From the NCBI RefSeq assembly GCF_010384365.1, contig NZ_CP048397.1, forward strand, positions 7,693,683 to 7,757,682: a stretch of DNA of 64,000 nucleotides, given 5' to 3'. The position numbers and the translations under genes were made by a program. Below are positions 43,479 to 52,552 of this stretch, in pieces (the first letter of the stretch is position 1; every line of letters begins with the position of its first letter). A model generated the notes under the pieces. That model searched no databases. It had not been told where the DNA came from and saw only the letters and a list, made by a program, of their open reading frames with translations. This DNA is from Streptomyces sp. S4.7. Its GTDB lineage: Bacteria > Actinomycetota > Actinomycetes > Streptomycetales > Streptomycetaceae.

Positions 43479-43557
43479 GCTGGCTCGGGGCGTGTGCGCG
43501 TGCGTCGAGCGATGCGTCCGGGGCGGCAGCGGGCGCGGGGGCTATGTCGCGGTCCGC

Positions 43558-43588
43558 CTCGGGGGCGAGATCCGGCTCCGCCCCCGAG
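43558..43588 (-). terminator. Hairpin downstream of the TetR gene
   Basis: A perfect 10-bp stem (CTCGGGGGCG and its complement) has an 11-nt loop. Its right arm is part of a 19-bp direct repeat, GGCTCCGCCCCCGAGCCCG, at 43574-43592 and 43610-43628 (36-bp period). Confidence 0.55.
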
Positions 43589-43653
43589 CCCGGCCCTCGC
43601 CCCGAGCCAGGCTCCGCCCCCGAGCCCGCCCGCTCCCCGCACTCACGCGCCGA

Positions 43654-44373
43654 TCAGTCCTGCGGGCCCGGTGGCAGGCCCATCGTGTCGGCGAGGGCGT
43701 CGATCTCCGACGCGAGCAGGGTGCTCCCGCGGTGGCCCATGCCCCCGAACTGCCCCTGGATCTCCAGGCTGACCACTCCGTGCATCCGCGACCAGACGAC
43801 GACCGAGCCCGCGAGGACCCGGCCGGGATCCGCGTCCGGGGCGTTCTCCCGTACCCAGTCGGCGACCGCCGGTGTGCTCTTCGCCCAGGCCCGCAGCTCG
43901 GCCTCCAGGGCGTCGGCCGCCGGCCGGGCGGAGCCCTGCGCCAGTACGCCCAGGAACGGGCCGAGGACCGCCCGTGCGCTGTCGATCGTCTCGGCCGGTG
44001 CCTCGTACCCGGGCGACGGCGAGCCCGCCAGCAGCTGGTGGAGATGCGGGGCGTCCACGGCCCACTGCCGGTACGCGCCGGCCAGCGCGTGCAGCCGCTC
44101 CCGCGCCGGCCTCTCGGCCGTTCGGGCGGCCTCGGCCCGTACGGCGCTGGCGACGCTCTCGTAGCCCTCCAGGATCAGCTCGGTGAGCAGGGCGTCCCGG
44201 CTGCCGAAGTACTTGTAGAGCGCCGGTCCGGTGACGCCGAGCTCCCGGGCGATCGCGTTGAGGCTGAGCGACGCCGGCCCGCCGTCGCCGATCTGCCGGA
44301 GCGCGGCCTGCTTGATCTCCGTGCGTACGTGCTGGCGGTAGCGCTGCCGAGGACTGTCCTTGCCGACCGGCAC
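43654..44373 (-). CDS. TetR-family regulator
   Basis: The N-terminal HTH spans residues ~14-60: RTEIKQAALRQIGDGGPASL, ARELGVTGPALYKYFGSRDA. The C-terminal domain is of the WHG/TetR_C_13-like type (YRQWAVDAPHLHQLLAGSPS), together 239 aa. It lies 28 bp behind a Cml-type efflux gene on the same strand and probably represses that pump. No palindrome was found close to its own start, so the operator may lie in the pump's leader. Confidence 0.9.
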   Translation of the reverse strand: MPVGKDSPRQRYRQHVRTEIKQAALRQIGDGGPASLSLNAIARELGVTGPALYKYFGSRDALLTELILEGYESVASAVRAEAARTAERPARERLHALAGAYRQWAVDAPHLHQLLAGSPSPGYEAPAETIDSARAVLGPFLGVLAQGSARPAADALEAELRAWAKSTPAVADWVRENAPDADPGRVLAGSVVVWSRMHGVVSLEIQGQFGGMGHRGSTLLASEIDALADTMGLPPGPQD

Positions 44374-44401
44374 GGGTGCGGCCTTTCGTTGCTTAGAGGG
44401 T

Positions 44402-45625
44402 CTAGCTTTTCATCACGACAGTAGCTTTCGTGAGTGGCAGCGGGCAAGCGAGGCGGGTGACGGCGGCCGTCGTCAGGGCGAGCGCCATCAGAGCCACGCT
44501 CACCCACACCGGTGACCGGAATCCGAAGCCCGCGTCGATGGTGAGCCCGCCGAGCCACGGGCCCGCCGCGGCGCCGATGTTGAAGGCCGCGGTCGCGAAC
44601 GAACCGGCCAAGGTCGGTGCTCCTGAGGCGAGTTGGAACACCTGGGAGATCATCGCCGACCCCGTGCCGAACGCGAGCATCCCCTGGACGAAGACCAGCG
44701 CGATCGTGGCCACCGGGCTCACCGCGCTCAGCGCCAGCGCGATCCAGCCGAGCGCCAGCGACGCCATGCCCGCCACGACGAGCGTGCTCCGCCGCGCGTC
44801 GGCGATGCGGCCCGAAAGGGTGACTCCGACCAGCGACCCCACCCCGAACAGGGCCAGCAGGGCGGGCACCCATCCGGCACCGAGTCCGGTGACACGGGTG
44901 GCCAGCGGCTCAAGGTAGGAGAAGGCGCAGAACGTCGCGCCCTGGACGAGTGCCATCGTCAGCAGGGTGAGCAGTACGTGCCGGCCGGTGAGCGAGCGCA
45001 ACTCCTCGCGTACCGAAGGGGTTTCGGCCGTCTCGGAAGCCTCGGCCGCTTCGGGGGCGTCGCCGCCCGAAGCGGTGGGGCGCTCGTCCGGGACCGACGT
45101 CACGATCGCCACCAGGGCCGGCAGCGACACGACCGCCACCGCCCAGAACGCGGCCCGCCACCCCAGATGCTCGCCCAGCAGCGCCCCGGCGGGCACGCCC
45201 ACCACACAGGCCACGGTGACGCCGCCGACCACGACGGACGTGGCGCGCGCCCGCGCGGCCGGTTCGACCATCGCGATCGCGGCGACCAGCGCTACCGCCC
45301 AGAATCCGGCGTTCGCCAGCGCCCCGACGATCCTGGTCGCGAGCAGCACCTCGTAGCTGGGAGTGAGGGCGCCCACGACGTGGGCGGCCACGAACGCGGT
45401 CAGGAAGATCAACAGTGCGCGACGGCGGGGCCACTTACGGCTGAAGAGCGCCATCAGTGGCGCGCCGATCACCATCCCCACGGCGAAGGCCGAGGTCAGG
45501 AGCCCGGCGTCGGGAATGGACACATGAAGGTCGGCGGCGATGCCCGAGACGAGCCCGGACAGCATGAATTCGGAGGTGCCCTGGGCGAAGACGGCGAGCC
45601 CGAGCACGTACACAGCGAATGGCAT
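44402..45625 (-). CDS. MFS efflux transporter, Cml/CmlR-like (12 TMS)
   Basis: This 407-residue DHA1 drug exporter begins MPFAVYVLGLAVFAQGTSEF. That N terminus and SAFAVGMVIGAPLMALFSRK closely resemble Streptomyces chloramphenicol exporters. Motif C-like GVPAGALLGEHLGW lies near residue 140. A hydrophilic loop (residues ~195-220) joins the two six-helix halves. The ATG has GGGG at 7 nt; upstream in-frame residues lack membrane character. A 12-bp perfect hairpin in the leader could control translation or transcription. The substrate is likely a phenicol or similar small drug. Confidence 0.9.
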   Translation of the reverse strand: MPFAVYVLGLAVFAQGTSEFMLSGLVSGIAADLHVSIPDAGLLTSAFAVGMVIGAPLMALFSRKWPRRRALLIFLTAFVAAHVVGALTPSYEVLLATRIVGALANAGFWAVALVAAIAMVEPAARARATSVVVGGVTVACVVGVPAGALLGEHLGWRAAFWAVAVVSLPALVAIVTSVPDERPTASGGDAPEAAEASETAETPSVREELRSLTGRHVLLTLLTMALVQGATFCAFSYLEPLATRVTGLGAGWVPALLALFGVGSLVGVTLSGRIADARRSTLVVAGMASLALGWIALALSAVSPVATIALVFVQGMLAFGTGSAMISQVFQLASGAPTLAGSFATAAFNIGAAAGPWLGGLTIDAGFGFRSPVWVSVALMALALTTAAVTRLACPLPLTKATVVMKS

Positions 45626-46069
45626 GAAGGAACCCCATTGAGAACAGCGGGAGTTGACGGGACAGCGCGGTGGCGCGAGGGGGAGGTGGGCCGAACCCGC
45701 GCGCCGTGACGGTTCGTCACGGCGCGGCGGCGACACGGCGGAGATCCGTCGGGGGCCGTCAGCTGCCGGCGCAGCCCGGCGAGTTCACGGGCGGACAGCA
45801 GGACGGCTCGAACGGATCAGGAGACACGAAGTGTGTCGGAAGCGGCCCACGCGACGGCGGACCGGCGGCAACAGCGCTTACCGAGCGCTCACCCACGACC
45901 GGCGAGGTCGTACGGCGTCAACTCGACAACGGATCAGCCACCGGTGACCGGTGGCCTGAGTCTGTCGGACTCGGGGCTGCTCATGATCGGCAAACTACCA
46001 GCCCCGGCCCTCGTGCTCCACCCGATTGACGATGTGCGGGTACTTCGGCGCCCGACTACCTTCACCGGT
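45626..46069. promoter_or_regulatory. Divergent leader region with a strong hairpin
   Basis: No gene is supported here. CGCGCCGTGACG (45700-45711) pairs perfectly with 45715-45726 around a 3-nt loop, 75 bp upstream of the efflux start. It could be an attenuator, an operator or the terminator of an unseen leader. The right side carries the start region of the APH gene with TTGACG at 46025-46030 but no matching -10. Confidence 0.45.
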
Positions 46070-47023
46070 ATGGAAGAGCGACCCTCCGGTATCCAGGACT
46101 TCGATGTGCGCGATGCCCTGCGGGCATGGGGGATCGACCCCGTCACCCTGGAGTACGCGCCCGTGGGCTTCGGTGACTATCACTGGACCGCCACCGACAC
46201 GCGTGATTGCCGGTGGTTCGTGAAGGTGGCCGACCTGGACCACAAGAGCTGGTACGGGGAGGGGACCGGGGCCGCCTTCCGCGGTCTGCGGGACGCCATG
46301 GACACCGCCGTGGCTCTGCGCGAGGCGGAGCCGGACGGCCGCCTGGACTTCGTCGTCGCGCCGGTCCGCACCGCCGACGGCGAGAGCGTTCGCGGGCTGG
46401 GACCCGGGCACGCGGTCAGTGTGTTCCCGCTCATGTCCGGCACGGCGGGTCACTTCGGCGAGACCCTCACCCCGCACGACCGCGCCCTGGTCGTGGACCT
46501 GCTCGCCGGTCTGCACCGCACGGTCCCGCCGGCCTCGGCCCGCGCACTTCCGCCCGAATTCGCCACCCGCCCCCAACTTGAGCCAGCACTGGGGGAGTTG
46601 GGCAACCCCTGGCACGGTTTCGGCCCGTACGCCGAACCGGCCAGACACCTGCTCGCCGACCACGCCGCCGCCCTGCGCCACCGTCTCGACGAATTCGACC
46701 GCCGGGCCGGGGAGTTGCAGGCCGCGAGCGCCCCACTCGTCGTCACCCACGGCGAACCGCGCCCCGGCAATCTGCTCCGTGCGGGGGAGCGGCGACTACT
46801 GCTCGACTGGGACACCGTGGGCCTCGCGGTCCCCGAACGGGACCTCTGGCTGGTCGTGGCCGGCCCGGACGACCTCCTACGGTACGAGGAGTCGACCGGC
46901 CGGAAGCCGGACCCGTCGGCCCTGGCGCTCTACCGCCTCCGCCGGGCCCTCAACGACATCGCCGAATTCCTCACCCTGCTCCGCGCCCCGCACGGCCCGA
47001 CCCTCGACGTCCGGCAGTCCTGA
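46070..47023 (+). CDS. APH-family phosphotransferase (spectinomycin kinase-like)
   Basis: This 317-residue protein-kinase-like enzyme has an N-lobe GFGDYHWTATD, the Brenner motif VVTHGEPRPGNLL (~225) and the metal-binding LLLDWDTVGLAVPERDLWLV (~243). These fit the APH(9)/spectinomycin-phosphotransferase branch, but natural substrates can be other sugars or alcohols. The ATG begins the conserved domain, and any longer frame crosses a non-coding leader. It sits divergent from the efflux pump, making a small drug-resistance neighbourhood. Confidence 0.87.
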   Translation: MEERPSGIQDFDVRDALRAWGIDPVTLEYAPVGFGDYHWTATDTRDCRWFVKVADLDHKSWYGEGTGAAFRGLRDAMDTAVALREAEPDGRLDFVVAPVRTADGESVRGLGPGHAVSVFPLMSGTAGHFGETLTPHDRALVVDLLAGLHRTVPPASARALPPEFATRPQLEPALGELGNPWHGFGPYAEPARHLLADHAAALRHRLDEFDRRAGELQAASAPLVVTHGEPRPGNLLRAGERRLLLDWDTVGLAVPERDLWLVVAGPDDLLRYEESTGRKPDPSALALYRLRRALNDIAEFLTLLRAPHGPTLDVRQS

Positions 47024-47213
47024 AACGCCCTCGCGGACACGGTCAGGGCCCTGGCGGCCGAGGCGTAGCCGATCGGTCGCGGCTCGCCACGCGGCGGCGC
47101 GCGTCCGGGCGCCGTGCAGCCGCCCGTGCGGCGGTCGTACCGGGCCTCGCGCGGTCGCACGGAGAGCCGGCTCCCGTCCACGGATGAGGACTTGCCCCGT
47201 GGCCACCACCGAC

Positions 47214-48008
47214 TCAGGCCTCTCCGAGGCCGGTGCAGTACGCGATCGTCGCGTCGTCCGGAGCGACCGCGTGGCGCGCCTCCGCCCGGCGGACCCGGTC
47301 GATGATCTCGGCCGGTCCGCCCGACGCCAGCACCGTCATGAACTCCGGCCAGTCGGCGAGCCCGAAGGTGTCCGTGAGGCGGCTCGCCCCATTGCTGAGC
47401 AGGGCGGCGCGGGTCACCTCGGAGACCGGACAGCTTCCGGTGATCGCCTCGTCCGCCGCCCGGGGGTCGTCCTTGGCCACCCAGAAGCCGCCCGGCCGGT
47501 TCCGGTGCGAGCGGAGGTCCTGGAGGACACGAAGGTACTCGTCGCTGCCCTCGGGGAGCGCCTCGAGCGCGGACCGGTACGGCCGGCTGATGACCACCTC
47601 CCGGGGGTCCGACACGACGAGCGGGGCGCCGTCCGCCCGGTCGAGGACGAGGACGGTGTCGCCGAGCACCAGGTACTCGGCGAGGCCGTCCGACACACGC
47701 AGGACGGCCACCATCGCCGACGGGCTGATGGTGGCGGCGACGTCGCAGGTGTCCCGGTGTCCGTCCGTCACCCGCTCGATCGCCTCGGCGAGCAGCGCCG
47801 GAAGTCCGCGGTCCGGGATCCCTGACAGGAGACCGAGGAGGCCGCCGCCGAGCTGCTCGGCGTACCAGGCCACGCCGTGTCGGCAGATCGATTCGGTGCC
47901 GGGGATGCCCGCGCCGTCGATCAGCACCGCTGCCGTGGGTACCGCGCCGGTGAAGTCCTCGTTCGTGCGGCCGGTGCGCGCCGCGACGCTCGTCATGGCC
48001 ACTCGCAT
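47214..48008 (-). CDS. PP2C-like phosphatase domain protein
   Basis: This 264-residue PP2C-fold protein has metal-binding Asp motifs in NEDF (residues ~17-20), LIDGAGI and LGDTVLVL, and a C-terminal DDATIAYCTG. The usual DGxG glycine is kept. It has no membrane or sensor domain. A serine/threonine phosphatase role is likely, but no kinase is adjacent. The ATG has GGAGG about 10 nt upstream. It diverges from the giant HEAT protein with the MITE-like repeat between them. Confidence 0.8.
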   Translation of the reverse strand: MRVAMTSVAARTGRTNEDFTGAVPTAAVLIDGAGIPGTESICRHGVAWYAEQLGGGLLGLLSGIPDRGLPALLAEAIERVTDGHRDTCDVAATISPSAMVAVLRVSDGLAEYLVLGDTVLVLDRADGAPLVVSDPREVVISRPYRSALEALPEGSDEYLRVLQDLRSHRNRPGGFWVAKDDPRAADEAITGSCPVSEVTRAALLSNGASRLTDTFGLADWPEFMTVLASGGPAEIIDRVRRAEARHAVAPDDATIAYCTGLGEA

Positions 48009-48073
48009 GCCCTGCCGCCCTCCTGATCGCCACGCCCTCGAAACCCGTTGGTGGGGCCGTCGGAGCCGCACCC

Positions 48074-48235
48074 AGGGTCTGTCGTTCGGATCCTGCCGGG
48101 CTCGCGGTCCCCGGCACGCACGCCCGCCGCGTTGTCGTCGGTCGGCACGGCTCCGCCATGCCTCCCTCCTCCGCCCTGCGGTCGCACGCACCGGACCCCG
48201 CTCCCTGATCCGGCCTGATCCAAACGACAGACCCT
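48074..48235. repeat. MITE-like palindromic-ended repeat, copy B
   Basis: A 162-bp element is bounded by 19-bp terminal inverted repeats with one mismatch (AGGGTCTGTCGTTCGGATC / GATCCAAACGACAGACCCT). Left flank CCAG and right flank CTAG could be a decayed 4-bp target duplication. Its inside shares blocks with copy A near 5.2 kb. Confidence 0.78.
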
Positions 48236-48240
48236 AGTAT
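48235..48240 (+). promoter_or_regulatory. Predicted leaderless -10 at the repeat border
   Basis: TAGTAT begins on the last base of the repeat and lies 8 nt before ATG; no ribosome site follows. The same layout (TAGGAT, 7 nt) occurs at copy A/paaI. Confidence 0.5.
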
Positions 48241-48248
48241 CGACCGTC

Positions 48249-51200
48249 ATGACGCCGGGGGACGAGGCATTCGAGAACGCGTTCCGGCGGGCCGACGTCG
48301 GCCGGCTGGCCGGGCTGGTGGATCCGGCGGGCTGCCCGCCGGGCGTCCTCGAACGGCTTCTGCGCCACGAGGACCCGCGGGTACGGTCGTTGGGGCTGGT
48401 GTCGCTCGGTGAGCGGGTCGCCGTCGTCGGCGGCCGCGCCGACGCGTGCGAGCAACTGGCCGCCGCTCTGCTGCCCATGGCGATGTCGGCGGCGGGCCAC
48501 GCCGCATGGTCGACACAGGACACGCTCGTCCTGGCCGAGCTGTACGCACGCCTCGGACCCCATGCTCCGAAGCCCTACGCCCTGGCCGACCGCGTCCCGT
48601 CACGGCGCACGGCCGGACTCCCCGTACGCGTACGGATCGCCTGGCTGCGCGCGGAGATCGCCAACGATCCGACGCATCTACGCCGGGAGCCCGCGAGCGA
48701 AGCGCTCTACCAGGCCGTACGGGACACAGACATCGCAGCCGCCTGCCGGCCACGCCAACTCGTGGCGGAGCTGCTGGAGAGCGGCGACCAGGTCTTGGCA
48801 GGACAGTCTCTGAGGCTGGCGCGGGAAGGGCTGCACGCCGGAATCTTCGCGGTCGCGCTCGTCCGTGCCCACCTGGTGCGGCTGCTCGACCTCGGCGCCG
48901 AACACGCCCTCGGGTCCGCGACCGTCGTCGCCGCGCTGACCGAACTCTCCGAGTCCTGGGCGACGTTGGAACCCCTGCCGCCGCACCGCGTCTCCGGGCT
49001 CCTGACCGCCGCCGAAGCGACCGTACGGCCCGAGGTGGCCGAAGCCGCGCTCACCGCACTCGCCCGGCACGGCCACAGCGACGATCGGCGACAGATCGTC
49101 GGGGACCCGGACCTGCCGCCCCGGCTGCGACGCCGTGCGCTGGAACTGCTCGGCGCGCTCGCGACACGCGACGACATCCGCGAGCTGACAGCCTTGGCCG
49201 CCCGCGACCCGCTGCTGTTCGGCGAGCCGGCCGTGACCTGCCTGCGCGGACTCCACCGGCGCGGCCACTTCGTGACCGCCCCTGACGTCCCCGCCGTCGT
49301 CGCGCTCGCACTGGCGGACCACGCCATCGCCCCGTGCGAGATCGCGACGATCCTGTTCACCTGCCGACAGGAGATGTTCCGGCTGCTGACCGATGCCACC
49401 GCCGACGACCCGAGCTGGCCGCGCAGACTGGCCCTGTTGGTCGCGCTGGCGGGACAGGGCACGGGCGACGCGGGCGAACCGGGCGAACTTCCGGTCGGCG
49501 ACGTCATCACCTGTACGCTCAAGGCGACTTCGGCCCCACGGCCGTTCCTCGAAGCGTTGCGCGCGCTGCGGCACACGGCCGCCGAAGAGGCCGTACTGGC
49601 CCGCCTGGCGGCCGAGCCCGCGACCGTCCTGCGCACCCTGGAGGCCATCGGGGGACGGCGGACCGTGTCGGCGCTGCGGGACGGGCTCGGCCTCGCCGCG
49701 CTGGAGTCGGGCGGCTGGCGTCCCGCGATCGCGCTCCGGATCGCCCGGCGCGGGGAACTCCCCCCGCGCCACCGGCCGCACAGCCTGCGGCCGACGCTCG
49801 CGGACTGGCTCACCCTCGCCGACCGGACGCGGGATCCGGCGCAGACCCCGACGGGGGACCCGGCGCCGGATTCGTTGTCCGACACACGGACACGGTTGGT
49901 GCGCACAGCGCTCAGGCTGTGCCCGCCCCCGCTCTCGGAGGCCGAGCGGCGGACGTACGCCCGGTTCACCCCGCTCCTGCGCATGTGCCTGGCGGAGGCG
50001 GCGACTTGGGAAGACGACGGACAGGACCTCGTGACCGTGCTCGAAGAGCTGGCCCCCACACTGCCCACGGTGGAGAAGCGGGCCGTGGCCGACGCCGTAC
50101 GCGCGCTGCCCGGCACCGCACCCGCACCGACGCTGACCCTGCTGCGCCGCTGTGGCGCCGTCCTCACCCGTGCCGACCTGGACCAGGCGCTCGAAGCGGC
50201 GGCTACCGGGTGGTCGACCGCCGCACGGGCGGAACGAGTCGCACCGGCCGAAGTCGCCGTGCTCCGCGAGGCGTTCGGGATCACGGACGTCTCTCTCCCA
50301 TCCGATACGCGGGCCTGGCGCGTCCAACTGGCCGCCGCCGTGCGGGGACCGTCCGAAGCGGCGAAGTTCCGCCGGGCCGAGGAGTCCCGGCAGGGGGCGA
50401 GCAGGCCCAACTCCCGGCACGCACTGGCCGCGTTGGCCGACACGTACTGCGCCGCCGACCCCGTGACCCGGTCCGTGCTCCTCGACTGGATGACGGCACT
50501 CCAGCCCTTGGACGCGCCGCCCTGGACGCTCGGCGAGGCCGCCGCCGACGATGCCGCGAGCGCGGCGGCACCGAGCCGGACGGTACGCGCCGGCGATCTG
50601 GACCAGCCGCGTTCGGCGGCCCTGCGCGCGCGCCTGCTGGACATGCTCGACGCCCCTGACCCGGACCGGCGCCGTACCGCCGCCACCGCGCTGCTCAAGT
50701 GGCCCGATCCCGACGTCCGTTCGGCGGTACTGCGCGCGTATCTCCACGGCCGTGTCGACCTCGGTGTCCACATCCCGGCCGACGTCGAACCGCCCGGTCT
50801 GCTCGCCGCACTGGCGGACACGGGTGGTGCCGAGATCAGGTACGAGCGGCTGGCCCGCCTGGCCGTACGGCTCGACCCGTCCGTGCTCCAGCCGCTCGTG
50901 CCCCGGCTCCTGGAGCGGTGGCAGCAGGCTCCACAAGCCGTCCGTCCCGTCCTGGACGCCGTACCGGCGGGTACGCTCGCCGTCATCCTCGGCGATCGTA
51001 TGGAAGCGGGCGCCTGGGGATTCCTCGACCTGCTCGCCGGCCGTACTCTGCTCCGCACGCCCGCGCTCACCGAGATCCGCCGCAGGCTGCGCGCCGAGGG
51101 CCGGGAGGCCCTCGCGGAGAGCCTCCGTCTGGTCGACGGGCCGCTGCGCGACCCCGGCGCCGAGCGGGACGACGCCCACGAACGGGCGCGGTCGACGGCG

Positions 51201-51803
51201 CCGCCGCGAGCCCCCGACGGGCCGTCCCGGCAGGAGTCGCTGCGGCTGGCCCGTACCGGCAGCCCCGACCAGATCCGCCGGGCGCTCAACCGTCTCGCCG
51301 AGGAACACCCCGGCCCTCACACACCGCCCCCACAGGCCCCCACCTCCCGCGAGGCTCCCGACGACCCCGAACTACGCGCGCTCATCGGTGAGTTGCTGCA
51401 CCATCCCCGGCCCCGCGTCCGGCTCCACGCCCACCGGACCTCCCGGTCGCTCTTCGACCGGGAGACCTACCTGCGCCACACGTCGACCCTTTTGGGCGAC
51501 GCGCAGCCGGACGTGGTGCGTTCGGCCGTCCGCACCCTCACCCACGCGGCCTGGGAACCCGCCGTCCCGGCGGTCGTCGCCCTGCTCGGCCATCCCCACC
51601 CGGCCGTTCGCGCAGCGGCGGTCGACGGTCTCGCGCACCTGGGCGGCCGAGCCGTCCCCGCGCTCCGGCACGCGGCCGACCACGCGCGGCCCGACAAGCG
51701 GTCGGCCTACGCCGCCGTGCTCGACCGGATCACGGCCACGCAAACGGATCAGACGCGCGATTCGGCCGGGAAGCCCGTCCAGCGGAGTTCGGCGGGCAGA
51801 TGA
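48249..51803 (+). CDS. Giant HEAT-repeat protein
   Basis: This 1184-residue soluble protein is made of alpha-helical HEAT-type repeats. Clear units include LERLLRHEDPRVRSLGLVSL (~35-54), HEAT-like helices around residues 780-850 (AALRARLLDMLDAPDPDRRR, ATALLKWPDPDVRSAVLRAY) and AVPAVVALLGHPHPAVRAAA near 1120. No catalytic domain is seen. It is probably a scaffold for protein or nucleic-acid binding. It is divergent from a PP2C-like gene, which may be a partner. The ATG is 14 bp past the repeat and appears leaderless. The 3' end overlaps the histidine phosphatase gene by 55 bp. Confidence 0.85.
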   Translation: MTPGDEAFENAFRRADVGRLAGLVDPAGCPPGVLERLLRHEDPRVRSLGLVSLGERVAVVGGRADACEQLAAALLPMAMSAAGHAAWSTQDTLVLAELYARLGPHAPKPYALADRVPSRRTAGLPVRVRIAWLRAEIANDPTHLRREPASEALYQAVRDTDIAAACRPRQLVAELLESGDQVLAGQSLRLAREGLHAGIFAVALVRAHLVRLLDLGAEHALGSATVVAALTELSESWATLEPLPPHRVSGLLTAAEATVRPEVAEAALTALARHGHSDDRRQIVGDPDLPPRLRRRALELLGALATRDDIRELTALAARDPLLFGEPAVTCLRGLHRRGHFVTAPDVPAVVALALADHAIAPCEIATILFTCRQEMFRLLTDATADDPSWPRRLALLVALAGQGTGDAGEPGELPVGDVITCTLKATSAPRPFLEALRALRHTAAEEAVLARLAAEPATVLRTLEAIGGRRTVSALRDGLGLAALESGGWRPAIALRIARRGELPPRHRPHSLRPTLADWLTLADRTRDPAQTPTGDPAPDSLSDTRTRLVRTALRLCPPPLSEAERRTYARFTPLLRMCLAEAATWEDDGQDLVTVLEELAPTLPTVEKRAVADAVRALPGTAPAPTLTLLRRCGAVLTRADLDQALEAAATGWSTAARAERVAPAEVAVLREAFGITDVSLPSDTRAWRVQLAAAVRGPSEAAKFRRAEESRQGASRPNSRHALAALADTYCAADPVTRSVLLDWMTALQPLDAPPWTLGEAAADDAASAAAPSRTVRAGDLDQPRSAALRARLLDMLDAPDPDRRRTAATALLKWPDPDVRSAVLRAYLHGRVDLGVHIPADVEPPGLLAALADTGGAEIRYERLARLAVRLDPSVLQPLVPRLLERWQQAPQAVRPVLDAVPAGTLAVILGDRMEAGAWGFLDLLAGRTLLRTPALTEIRRRLRAEGREALAESLRLVDGPLRDPGAERDDAHERARSTAPPRAPDGPSRQESLRLARTGSPDQIRRALNRLAEEHPGPHTPPPQAPTSREAPDDPELRALIGELLHHPRPRVRLHAHRTSRSLFDRETYLRHTSTLLGDAQPDVVRSAVRTLTHAAWEPAVPAVVALLGHPHPAVRAAAVDGLAHLGGRAVPALRHAADHARPDKRSAYAAVLDRITATQTDQTRDSAGKPVQRSSAGR

Positions 51804-52378
51804 CCCATGTCGTTGTAGAGCAGTACGGACGACGGCCGGTCCGGCGCGTAGTTGATGACGGTCAGCGCCGCGTTGCAGTGGTTGAGTCCCATCCACCGCC
51901 AGGGCGGGGCGTCCAGGGCGTCGCGGACCAGCCAGCCGATGAGGAAGTTATGGGTGACGACCAGCTCATGGCGCGGCTCGTCACCCTCCACCGGCCCCGT
52001 GAACCGCGCCAGGGCCTGCCGTGCCAGCTCCGGCCCGCGCAGTCGCTCCTCGGCGGGGAACTCGGCCAGGCGCCCCAGCATGGCCCCGGCGGAGTCCGCC
52101 GGTAGTTCCCGCTCCCGCGGCACGTACGGGATGTAGTCCCCGGCGGGCTCCGATGCCCTCAACTCGCAGGGGATGTCGCCCAGTTGCTCCCGGATCAGCC
52201 GGGCCGTCCGCTCCGCCCTCGGCAGCGGTCCGTGACGGATCGCCGAGAGCGGGCCGCCCCGTAGCCGCTCGCCGAGCAGTACGGCCTGCCGGCGGCCCCG
52301 CTCGGTCAGGTCGCTCTCGTCGGCCGAAGCCTCACCGTGCCGCGCCAGATAGAGGTGGCGGATGGCTGTCCGGGGCAT
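51749..52378 (-). CDS. Histidine phosphatase family protein
   Basis: The RHG motif YLARHGEASADESDLTERGR (~10-29) and a later VVTHNFLIGWLV (~143) mark a phosphoglycerate-mutase-like phosphatase of 209 residues. It probably dephosphorylates a small metabolite. The ATG has AAAGGA 8 nt upstream. The 3' end overlaps the HEAT gene tail-to-tail. It is a separate paralogue of the protein near 12 kb. Confidence 0.9.
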   Translation of the reverse strand: MPRTAIRHLYLARHGEASADESDLTERGRRQAVLLGERLRGGPLSAIRHGPLPRAERTARLIREQLGDIPCELRASEPAGDYIPYVPRERELPADSAGAMLGRLAEFPAEERLRGPELARQALARFTGPVEGDEPRHELVVTHNFLIGWLVRDALDAPPWRWMGLNHCNAALTVINYAPDRPSSVLLYNDMGHLPAELRWTGFPAESRV

Positions 52379-52505
52379 GCGTGTCGTCCTTTGACGGTGT
52401 GGTCGATCATGCGGATTCCCCTACGGACGCGTGTCTCACCCCGACCGGTTCCGCCGGTTCTCCCCGGCCCCCGCTTGACAGCGCGGCGCAATGGTCTGAC
52501 ACTTC

Positions 52506-52522
52506 AGTTATAGGTTCTAACT
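52506..52522. promoter_or_regulatory. Operator-like palindrome before the MDR oxidoreductase
   Basis: AGTTA-N7-TAACT lies in an AT-rich patch that contrasts with its surroundings, 30 bp before the start. No regulator gene is adjacent on either side. Confidence 0.45.
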
Positions 52523-52552
52523 AAAGCGTGATGATCAAAGGGGTTGGGTGTC

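Noticed and set aside
48678..51320. Long minus-strand frames opposite the HEAT gene
   Set aside because: Low-complexity Arg/Gly/Ser products with no family signal; the plus-strand frame has HEAT motifs.
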